Source of the DNA: Bacteroidota bacterium
GTDB lineage: Bacteria > Bacteroidota > Bacteroidia > NS11-12g > UBA955
DNA length: 9,410 nucleotides
Reading direction: 5' to 3'
Assembly: GCA_030836345.1 (NCBI GenBank)
Contig: JAURQA010000129.1
Location: forward strand, 1-9,410
The notes beneath the pieces are model-generated. The model saw only the letters and a program-made list of their open reading frames with translations. It did not search any database and was not told the origin of the DNA. The stretch's first letter is position 1; every line of letters begins with the position of its first letter. This document shows, one piece after another, positions 1-6,035 of the stretch. The position numbers and the translations under genes were made by a program.

Positions 1-987
1 GCTTTCTTGATTGTTTTCAATAATGTGCAGGTTTGGAAACTCAAATAAAGAGCCATATTTCTTTATAAAATCTTGGGCTTCTTCGTTTAAATAATGGGAA
101 TTATTTTCATAAGCCTTCGTACTCCGAATAGCCAAGGGGCTGTCTGTAAATACTTTTATATCGGGCAACATTCCTGCTCTATATAATTGGTGAATGGTAA
201 AAATAATGGACTGAGTTCGCCCTACGCTAAAAGCGGGTATTACAAGTTTTCCCTCTTTTTCAACGCAGGTTTCTTTAATGTAATGCGCCAGTTCTTCCTT
301 GGCTAATCCTGTTTTTTGATGTATTCTTCCGCCATAGGTGCTTTCGCTAATGAGGTAATCTAAATTTTTCATAGGCTCCGGGTCATTCATTTGAGGCGCT
401 CCGTAATTGCCCAAATCTCCGGTAAACCCCACGACATGGTTTTTCCCTTCATGAGTTATTTCTATGCGCGCACTGGCCGAGCCTAAAATATGCCCGGCAT
501 CATGAAAACTTAGTGTCACAGCATCGTTTAACGCTTCTTTTGTATTGTAAGGAATGGTAACCAACTGATTAAGCATCCGTTTGATATGTTTCTTTCCAAA
601 AAGAAGTTCTCCATCGCGAACATATTTAGAACTTCTTCTTTTCTTATTCTTTTTTCTTCCAGAGGCTTCCATCCTCTGAATATTCAGGCTATCATTCAAT
701 AGGAATTCAGACAAGACAGCAGTTGGGTGGGTCATAAATATCGGGCCTTCAAACCCTTGCTTGATCAAATTGGGGATATTTCCACTATGATCAATGTGGG
801 CGTGGGTCAGGATAAGTGCATTAACTTCTGATGGATTAAATGGAAATGTTTGATTAGGGTCTCGGTAATCGGATGTTTTTTCATAATCCATTCCGCAATC
901 AACGAGTATTTTAAAGCCCTTGTTTATTTCAAGAAGATGCATGCTTCCTGTTACTTGTCTTGCGGCTCCCCAAACGGTTAATTTCAT
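1..987 (-). CDS. Beta-CASP metallo-beta-lactamase-fold RNA-processing hydrolase, N-terminal 329 residues (C-terminus outside window)
   Basis: This is a cytoplasmic metallo-hydrolase of the beta-CASP type (COG1236/Ysh1-like), a family that cleaves RNA with two active-site zinc ions. The sequence shows the N-terminal GAARQVTGS strand (residues 7-15), the HxHxDH zinc motif as HAHIDH (62-67), motif 3 in HDAGHILGS (162-170, ligand H166), motif 4 in TGDLG (189-193, ligand D191), then ESTYGG (215-220) and PAFSVGRTQ (251-259), which belong to the beta-CASP cap. The late histidine motifs of the family are not seen because the gene runs off the left edge; relatives are about 450-470 residues. The ATG at 985-987 is chosen because it sits directly before the conserved first strand. 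A very basic patch, GRKKNKKRR (110-118), lies in the linker between the second and third metal motifs. It lies 84 bp downstream of the DUF4249 gene on the same strand, so it may be read through from it or have its own promoter. Family assignment is firm; the RNA substrate is unknown. Confidence 0.93.
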   Translation of the reverse strand, partial: MKLTVWGAARQVTGSMHLLEINKGFKILVDCGMDYEKTSDYRDPNQTFPFNPSEVNALILTHAHIDHSGNIPNLIKQGFEGPIFMTHPTAVLSEFLLNDSLNIQRMEASGRKKNKKRRSSKYVRDGELLFGKKHIKRMLNQLVTIPYNTKEALNDAVTLSFHDAGHILGSASARIEITHEGKNHVVGFTGDLGNYGAPQMNDPEPMKNLDYLISESTYGGRIHQKTGLAKEELAHYIKETCVEKEGKLVIPAFSVGRTQSIIFTIHQLYRAGMLPDIKVFTDSPLAIRSTKAYENNSHYLNEEAQDFIKKYGSLFEFPNLHIIENNQES

Positions 988-1071
988 CTTTCAAAAGTAC
1001 TAGTATGAAGGGAACTTTACTACCCAAATATCCTACAACGATTCATTGTGGCTTATTATTTCAAAGTTTGA
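988..1071. other. Short intergenic spacer between the DUF4249 gene and the beta-CASP hydrolase gene
   Basis: This is an 84-bp AT-rich gap between two minus-strand genes. I see no convincing terminator for the upstream gene: the best hairpin (ACAA at 1035-1038 with TTGT at 1046-1049) is only four firm pairs and has no U-tract. On the minus strand there is an exact TAnnTTTG match, TACTTTTG (999 down to 992), but it ends only four bases before the start codon and has no TTTG element 19-21 bp upstream, so a promoter is possible but not supported. Confidence 0.5.
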
Positions 1072-1977
1072 TTACGGTAGCCCGAATGTTTTTTGAAAAC
1101 TACTGAAGGATCCGACAACTCCAATTACATGATCAATATTTCCGCTTACGGAGCTGGGCACTTGAATAATAGACTTTTGTTGCCATATGTGGGCGTTTCT
1201 ATTATTGTAAAATTCGTATAACGCCCGACTTAGGTTTTCTACTTTTACGCTTACCTCCAAGGGTCTGTCTTTTAATGTTTTTCTCAGAATATCTGAGGTG
1301 TAAAAACTAAAATCCTCGAGAACTCCATTAAAAGAGGCATCTGAAAAGAGAATTTCTTCTGAATTATATTTATTGTAATCATTTTGAATAAAGGCTATTT
1401 CCTTCCCAAATATTGGAATCCGATTCACAACAATTTGACTGTCGATAAGAATATCTTTATAATCATAAATATATTCAACCACCGTTTTCTCAACATATAA
1501 GCGGTAATAATTTTTTATAGCGGCAGAATCTTTGATTTTTAGGTCAAAATTAAGAGTGCCTCCCACAAAAGGATTTAATCTTGACTGAGTATCTATGGAT
1601 GGGATGTTAGGGAGGTGTGGCCTCATGCCTGAAATGGCAAATGAAGCCCGAGGATGATTGCAAAAAAAAATAAAACTATCGCCAGGTTTTGTTGCATTAT
1701 TTATGAGAGTATAATGGCCATCTGTAGATGATACAAAGTTCTGTATGGGTGATGTTCCAGTTTTAATAGATAAGTCTACATTATTTGCAGGTGTTATTTT
1801 TGAAAGAATAGAGCTGCTTTCAGAAACCCAAGCCATGGTGTTGCTATCATTACATATGTAGGCGTGTACTATTAAACTTGGAGTGAAATCTGCAGACGGT
1901 TGATAGGGCTCTTCTTTTAAACAGGAGTTTAAAAGAAAAATTAATGCGGTCCATATACCTAATCTCAATATGTTCAA
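1072..1977 (-). CDS. DUF4249-family outer-membrane lipoprotein, partner of the TonB-dependent receptor
   Basis: This 301-residue lipoprotein is recognised as DUF4249 from its overall pattern: a short lipoprotein leader, an early beta strand (SLIVHAYICND, 34-44), mid-protein beta-rich segments, and the closing segment with NIDHVIGVVGSF (281-292), comparable to the N-x-x-G-G-x-G-x-F type end of the family. The leader is MNILRLGIWTALIFLLNSC with a lipobox L-N-S-C and lipidated Cys19. The residues after the cysteine are L-K-E-E, which fits the K-(D/E)-(D/E) surface export signal described for Bacteroidota lipoproteins, so I infer display on the cell surface. Its ATG overlaps the stop codon of the receptor gene (ATGA, 1974-1977), so the two are translationally coupled. 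By analogy with SusC-SusD pairs, it may help capture the receptor's substrate, but no member's biochemical role is known to me. Family call is good; function is inferred. Confidence 0.85.
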   Translation of the reverse strand: MNILRLGIWTALIFLLNSCLKEEPYQPSADFTPSLIVHAYICNDSNTMAWVSESSSILSKITPANNVDLSIKTGTSPIQNFVSSTDGHYTLINNATKPGDSFIFFCNHPRASFAISGMRPHLPNIPSIDTQSRLNPFVGGTLNFDLKIKDSAAIKNYYRLYVEKTVVEYIYDYKDILIDSQIVVNRIPIFGKEIAFIQNDYNKYNSEEILFSDASFNGVLEDFSFYTSDILRKTLKDRPLEVSVKVENLSRALYEFYNNRNAHIWQQKSIIQVPSSVSGNIDHVIGVVGSFSSFQKTFGLP

Positions 1978-4613
1978 AATTGAATGGTGTAGCTAAGGTT
2001 AGGCAGTATAGGCAGAAGTGAAACGCTATTTAATTTTTGCTCGCCATCTTCGTCATATAAAAACTGGTAAAAAAATGGATTGTGCCTATTATATGCATTG
2101 AACAATCCAAACACCCAGGTTCTCGTATACCTCTGCTTTACTTTCTTGTGGGCAATCGAAAGATCCAATCGGTGGTTTGCTCTAGCTCGTTCTTTATTTC
2201 TTCCGTTATAAATGAATATTTCGCGGTAGGGATCTTGAGGTGTTGGTGAACTGTACTTACCGACAGGAAGTGTAAATGCAAAGCCCGAAGCATAGTTCCA
2301 GGCTAATGACAAACTTAGGTTTTTACTTAATTCATAGGTAGATGTCAGGGAAGCATTATGCCTTCTATCATAGCGGCTTGGAAAAGATTTTCCCTGGTTT
2401 AAGTCAGCAAAAATTCTTTTGCTTACCAACCAAGTATAGCTAACCCAACCTCTTAAACGCCCCTTTTTCTTTTCCGCCATTAATTCAATTCCATGAGCGT
2501 TCCCTTTACCGCTGGTAACAATGTTCTCCCAGTTGGTATTATTCGTGACATAGCTTTCGGTTTCCTTATATTCCAGAAGGTTTTCATATTCTTTTACAAA
2601 GCCCTCTATAGAAATCGAATAGTTATTTAAATCTCTATTCATCCCGATAGATGCCTGACTTGACTTAACAGGTTTAATGGTCTCCGTTGAAGGAACCCAT
2701 AAGTCACTTGGCAGCCCTATTGTATAATTATTGAGTAAGTGAAAAAACTGGTAGTTTTGAGTGAGCGATAGATTAAACCAGTTGCTTTTACCTACCTTTT
2801 TCTTTAAAGCTAGTCTAGGTTCTGGAAATGAATATAGTTTTTTGTTCTCTGTAAAATGAACGCTATGACGCAATCCAAGGTTCAAAAGGGTTTTTCTCTG
2901 AAAATTTTGAGTCCATTCGGCATATTGATAAGACTCAAAGGTAGAACTCGGGTTATCATTAAAGTTAATTCTTGATTGACTTTGATTAATACTACTAAGC
3001 AAATAGCGATCCCCTGGGGTAAACCTATGATTGATTATTCCTGCGCCTAAATTGAATGTTGACCATTTTAAGTACTTTTCAATATGCAATGATACCTCCC
3101 TATCCTGCACGCCATTCTTTAGACGATACTGGGTCTTATCCTCATTGACTTGAGATGTTCCAACAAAATCTTTCTTTATCTGGTATTGTTGATTAAAAGT
3201 GAAATTATACGTGGTTTGGAATGCTTTTAGTTTTAAATAGGTGTTGTTTCCCTGCAAATAGCTCAGGTTAAGGCTATATAAATTATTGCCCCAACTGCTC
3301 GTTTCTTCTCTACTTTCTTTAACATTTCCTTTAATTGACTCTGTTGAAGTGTTTTGTTTAATGCCACCTTTATCCAGGCTATTGTAAAAGCTTAAGCCGA
3401 GTTTTAACCGTTTGGAAAATTTATGTGTCAGTTTGGCATTGGCATCAAAAAAGTAATATAGGTTATTTTTAAAGCTATCATTTAGAGATACAAGACTACT
3501 CACTTGTTGGGTTAAAAAGTCCAAGTAACTTCTTCTCGCCGAGAGATAAAAAGTAGTTTTATCTTTGATCAAAGGCCCCTCAATAGAGACTTTTGAGGCC
3601 AGTAATCCTAAAGATGCGGAGCCCTTCAAACCATAAGAGTTTCCCTCTTTTGAATGGATGCTTACAATGCTACTCAACCGCCCTCCATATTTTGCAGGGA
3701 AATACCCCTTTAATAAGTCTGCATTTTTTACAATATCTGAATTAAGCGAACTAAAAATACCATACAAATGGTAGGCATTAAAAATAGGTACACCGTCTAA
3801 TAGAACTAAGTTTTCATCCAGGTTTCCCCCTCGAACATATATACCCAACATGCCTTCGCTGCCTGCTATTACTCCAGGCATTGAACTTAATGATCTCATA
3901 ATATCTGTTTCGCCGAGGAGTTGAGGAGTCCATTTTATTTTATCGCTATTTAGTCGATGCGAACCGGCAATATTGCCTGCCAAGTCGTTTCCAGAAAGGC
4001 GCAATTTAGAGTTGAGGTAGATGGTTTTAAAACTGTCTGTTGCCACATACATTGCTTGGTTTATTCTGTAGTTCCGATCACCGCTAATAGTATCAAATGT
4101 TGGAACTAAACCCGGATGAAAATATTCTATAATATTACTGCCTTTTGAAAGATCTAAGATGAAAAAACCTTGCTCATTAGTAAAAGAGGTTCTTTTATTC
4201 GCATAATTAAATATTCTGGCACCAATTAGGCCCTCACCTGTTAGGTTTTCATATAACTTTCCGCTGAGTTTATGGTTCGGCTGCTTTTCCTTTTTTGGGA
4301 GTTTGTTTAACACTAATACGCTTGAGCTAAGTAGGTTAAATCTGAGTCCATACTGGCTCAAAAAATCTCGAAGAGCTATACTTCCATTGGTTTTGTAATA
4401 CCTCAGATTTACCTTTTTCCGAGGGGCTAAGTTGGTCGCATAATTGATGGAAATATTCAACTTCTCCTCAAAGGCATAGATGGCTTTTTCAAAAGAAATC
4501 TCGTGGAGATTTAAGCTAATTTTTTTATTAATTGTCTGCGATTTTAAAGCGTTTCCCAGGCCAGAAATTAGAAGAAATACTATGTAAACAACTGTTCTCA
4601 ATAATGTAAACAA
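1974..4613 (-). CDS. TonB-dependent outer-membrane receptor with STN and carboxypeptidase-regulatory-like domains
   Basis: This 879-residue protein imports a substrate across the outer membrane using TonB energy. Domains in order: signal peptide (about 1-26, ending near ALKSQ), STN domain (about 30-103), a carboxypeptidase-D regulatory-like beta-sandwich (about 115-190), plug (about 225-325, with DIMRSLSSMPGV 237-248, YVRGG 259-263, LLDGVPIFN 271-279 and FPAKYGGRLSSI 305-316), then a beta-barrel to the C-terminal phenylalanine. The plug motifs match the class that travels with DUF4249 lipoproteins, and such a gene follows with a 4-bp overlap. An STN domain usually signals to a FecR-type anti-sigma factor, but none is visible here. 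A standard TonB box (E-V-V-V-T type) before the plug is not evident; the weak candidate is KTIYLN (196-201). The start is unusual: the only possible initiators after the in-frame TAG at 4620-4622 are TTG codons at 4613 and 4601, both giving a plausible signal peptide. Substrate unknown. Confidence 0.93.
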   Translation of the reverse strand: MFTLLRTVVYIVFLLISGLGNALKSQTINKKISLNLHEISFEKAIYAFEEKLNISINYATNLAPRKKVNLRYYKTNGSIALRDFLSQYGLRFNLLSSSVLVLNKLPKKEKQPNHKLSGKLYENLTGEGLIGARIFNYANKRTSFTNEQGFFILDLSKGSNIIEYFHPGLVPTFDTISGDRNYRINQAMYVATDSFKTIYLNSKLRLSGNDLAGNIAGSHRLNSDKIKWTPQLLGETDIMRSLSSMPGVIAGSEGMLGIYVRGGNLDENLVLLDGVPIFNAYHLYGIFSSLNSDIVKNADLLKGYFPAKYGGRLSSIVSIHSKEGNSYGLKGSASLGLLASKVSIEGPLIKDKTTFYLSARRSYLDFLTQQVSSLVSLNDSFKNNLYYFFDANAKLTHKFSKRLKLGLSFYNSLDKGGIKQNTSTESIKGNVKESREETSSWGNNLYSLNLSYLQGNNTYLKLKAFQTTYNFTFNQQYQIKKDFVGTSQVNEDKTQYRLKNGVQDREVSLHIEKYLKWSTFNLGAGIINHRFTPGDRYLLSSINQSQSRINFNDNPSSTFESYQYAEWTQNFQRKTLLNLGLRHSVHFTENKKLYSFPEPRLALKKKVGKSNWFNLSLTQNYQFFHLLNNYTIGLPSDLWVPSTETIKPVKSSQASIGMNRDLNNYSISIEGFVKEYENLLEYKETESYVTNNTNWENIVTSGKGNAHGIELMAEKKKGRLRGWVSYTWLVSKRIFADLNQGKSFPSRYDRRHNASLTSTYELSKNLSLSLAWNYASGFAFTLPVGKYSSPTPQDPYREIFIYNGRNKERARANHRLDLSIAHKKVKQRYTRTWVFGLFNAYNRHNPFFYQFLYDEDGEQKLNSVSLLPILPNLSYTIQF

Positions 4614-4634
4614 AGTAAGCTAAAACTAAGCAAC

Positions 4635-4668
4635 AAAAAAACCCTCTATACGTGACACAAAGGGTTCT
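4635..4668 (-). terminator. Intrinsic terminator of the DUF4197 gene
   Basis: Read on the minus strand, AACCCT (4666-4661) pairs perfectly with AGGGTT (4645-4640) around a 15-base loop, and a G-U and an A-U pair can extend the stem to eight. It is followed immediately by a run of seven T (4641-4635, overlapping the stem end). It begins 18 bases beyond the stop codon of the DUF4197 gene. It ends only 21 bases before the TTG start of the receptor gene, which separates the two transcription units unless there is read-through. Confidence 0.75.
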
Positions 4669-4685
4669 GTTATTTTAAACTTTTA

Positions 4686-5408
4686 TTACTTCAGGTAGCT
4701 TGTTTTTTGTGCATCAGCATAATTAAATACTTTTTTCAAAATATCTGAAGTTCTAGAAGACACATTAGTTCTAATATCTTTCTCCTGTTTGGCAATTTCT
4801 CCAAATAAAGCGGTTGTTCCTTTTTTAGTAACATATTGTCCAAGGTCCGTTTCGACTTTCTTTTTTATAAATGGAATTTTGTTGTACGTTGTAAAGATGG
4901 TGCTCCAATATTTTGTTGCTCCTACTTTATCCAAAGAGCTCTTTATTTCTGGTTTAAAAGCAGTATGTAAGCTTGATGTAGTGTTGCTCATTAAGTAATT
5001 AGTGGCGGCATTATCAGCCCCTTTCAGAATGCCCATTGCATCCGAAACATTCATATTTTTAATAGCTGAAACAAATATGGGTGCGGCTTTTCCCATGGCA
5101 TTTTCTGCTCCTTGATTTAGGGCCGTTACACACTTATCAACCTGACTACCAAGACCAATGGATCTTAGTTTATTTTCGACGCTAGCCACTTCAGGTGGCA
5201 TTGGAATTTTTAAAGCTGCATTGTTTAAAAATGCCCCTGGCTTGTTCAATGATCGGGAGCCTATGGTTGCTCCTTTGGTTAAGGCAGCTTTAAGACCGCT
5301 TACTATTTCTGTGGTGCTTGGAACAATACTCTGCGCCACATGTGTGAGCATATCACATGAACTTAGCGTAGCAACTGTCACGGTGGATAAAATAAAAAAA
5401 TTCTTCAT
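4686..5408 (-). CDS. DUF4197 domain lipoprotein
   Basis: This 240-residue exported protein matches the DUF4197 family by several landmarks: GLKAALTKGA (38-47), the KIPMPPE segment (67-73) where the family usually has K-I-P-L-P, LNQGAENA (97-104) in place of the usual M-N-x-A-A-E, AIKNMNVSDAMGILKGADNAATNYL (115-139) and FKPEI (151-155). The family's function is not known to me. The first 18 residues form a lipoprotein leader ending L-S-S-C, so Cys18 is probably lipidated; the next residues are D-M-L-T, which do not resemble the surface-export signal, so it more likely faces the periplasm. The rest is predicted mostly alpha-helical, rich in Ala, Lys and Ser. The gene stands alone: a promoter-like TAATTTTG box lies upstream and an intrinsic terminator follows the stop. 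It diverges from the plus-strand operon. Length is normal for the family. Family call is confident. Confidence 0.9.
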   Translation of the reverse strand: MKNFFILSTVTVATLSSCDMLTHVAQSIVPSTTEIVSGLKAALTKGATIGSRSLNKPGAFLNNAALKIPMPPEVASVENKLRSIGLGSQVDKCVTALNQGAENAMGKAAPIFVSAIKNMNVSDAMGILKGADNAATNYLMSNTTSSLHTAFKPEIKSSLDKVGATKYWSTIFTTYNKIPFIKKKVETDLGQYVTKKGTTALFGEIAKQEKDIRTNVSSRTSDILKKVFNYADAQKTSYLK

Positions 5409-5422
5409 TATTTTTAGTAAAT

Positions 5423-5454
5423 CAAAATTAATGCCATTTCAATGAAATGCCTAA
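5423..5454 (-). promoter_or_regulatory. Putative promoter of the DUF4197 gene (Bacteroidota type)
   Basis: On the minus strand TAATTTTG (5430 down to 5423) is an exact match to the Bacteroidota -7 box TAnnTTTG. TTAG (5454-5451), one mismatch from the TTTG -33 box, lies 20 bases upstream, which is the usual spacing. Transcription would start near 5416, leaving a leader of only about eight bases before the ATG at 5408. No Shine-Dalgarno sequence is present, as is common in this phylum. Confidence 0.5.
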
Positions 5455-6035
5455 TTTTGCTTAGCGTGAAAAAGCTTTTAGCAAAACTCATTACGTATGC
5501 ATTCTTTCCTGGGACCATGGGTTTGTTGGGTTTTGTTATGCTCACACCAGCAGAGGGGAGTTTTTGGATGCATGGCTTGTTTCTCATTGTACTTCCTTTA
5601 CTAGTGCTTTTTATTCTTTTGAAATTGAATAGGATCAGCGATGTTTCGATCTACAATAGAGGCGAGAGGTTTATTCCTTTACTACTGACGACCTTGCTTG
5701 CCTTACTCGATTTGGTATTGGTTCAAGAATCCGGCTATATTGAGTTATGGCAGTACGTATATATTTTGGGTTCGGTAATAGCTAGTTTAACAACCTGGTT
5801 ACTGCTTAAAATATCGCTGCACGGAATAGGAGTGGGTTCGTTTTTTGGCTTGTGCTTATTCGGCTATTTAAATTATGATTTGACTTTGGAGCTGCTCATA
5901 ATATCTTTGGTCATTGGGATAGCTGTTTACTGGGCTCGTAGATCCTTGCAAGCCCATAGTCATAAAGAACTTATTGCGGGAGTATCTACGGGATTTTTAG
6001 TTACTTTTGTTATGTATTTTTCATATGGATTATAA
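5442..6035 (+). CDS. Seven-helix integral membrane protein, possibly a degenerate PAP2-like protein
   Basis: The product (197 residues from the ATG at 5442, or 189 from GTG at 5466) is almost entirely hydrophobic, with about seven predicted membrane segments (roughly 20-36, 43-61, 78-95, 104-121, 126-142, 148-163 and 178-194). Polar motifs lie between the helices: NRGERFIP (72-79), KISLHG (123-128) and ARRSLQAHSHKELIAG (165-180). Their order recalls the three signature motifs of PAP2 lipid phosphatases (Arg-Pro, then a histidine loop, then Arg...His), but the canonical residues are incomplete, so phosphatase activity is doubtful. Bacteroidota relatives that I recall begin with M-K-K-x-x-x-K-x-I-S-Y-x-F-H-P, which here corresponds to VKKLLAKLITYAFFP (9-23), favouring the GTG start. 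There is no clear ribosome-binding site for either. It overlaps the next gene by 11 bp and heads a five-gene operon. Membrane protein: sure; family: tentative. Confidence 0.75.
   Translation: MKCLILLSVKKLLAKLITYAFFPGTMGLLGFVMLTPAEGSFWMHGLFLIVLPLLVLFILLKLNRISDVSIYNRGERFIPLLLTTLLALLDLVLVQESGYIELWQYVYILGSVIASLTTWLLLKISLHGIGVGSFFGLCLFGYLNYDLTLELLIISLVIGIAVYWARRSLQAHSHKELIAGVSTGFLVTFVMYFSYGL
5452..5459 (+). promoter_or_regulatory. Putative -7 box of the plus-strand operon
   Basis: TAATTTTG matches TAnnTTTG exactly on the plus strand. The -33 region is poor: TTAA (5428-5431) lies 20 bases upstream and matches TTTG at only two of four positions. If used, transcription would begin near 5466, after the upstream ATG at 5442 and at the GTG at 5466. 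That would favour the GTG start of the membrane protein and an almost leaderless message. Confidence 0.35.

Larger units (their letters stand above)
5423..5459. promoter_or_regulatory. Imperfect 37-bp inverted repeat with central palindrome at the divergent promoter
   Basis: The left arm is CAAAATTA-ATGC-CATTTCA (5423-5441) and the right arm is TGAAATG-CC-TAATTTTG (5443-5459); they are reverse complements except for the inner 4 and 2 bases. The core CATTTCAATGAAATG (5435-5449) is a perfect 7-1-7 palindrome. The outer ends are TAATTTTG boxes facing away from each other. The arrangement suggests divergent promoters sharing a central operator for a dimeric regulator. The repeat structure is seen directly; the regulatory role is inferred. 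Confidence 0.55.

Noticed and set aside
992..999. TACTTTTG -7 match on the minus strand before the beta-CASP gene
   Set aside because: It ends four bases from the start codon and the nearest TTTG is 25 bases upstream instead of 19-21; chance matches are common in AT-rich DNA.
1035..1049. Hairpin ACAA/TTGT as a terminator after the DUF4249 gene
   Set aside because: The stem has only four firm pairs and there is no T-run on the minus strand.
4611..4618. TTACTTTG as a -7 box for the receptor gene
   Set aside because: It has a mismatch at the second base, overlaps the TTG start at 4613, and has no -33 element at proper spacing.
4789..5445. Two plus-strand open frames (69 and 95 residues) opposite the DUF4197 gene
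   Set aside because: Both are antisense to a recognisable DUF4197 coding sequence and have no conserved features.
6007..6024. TTG at 6007 as the crotonase start
   Set aside because: It adds six residues (M-L-C-I-F-H) not expected in the family; the ATG at 6025 gives the conserved N-terminus.
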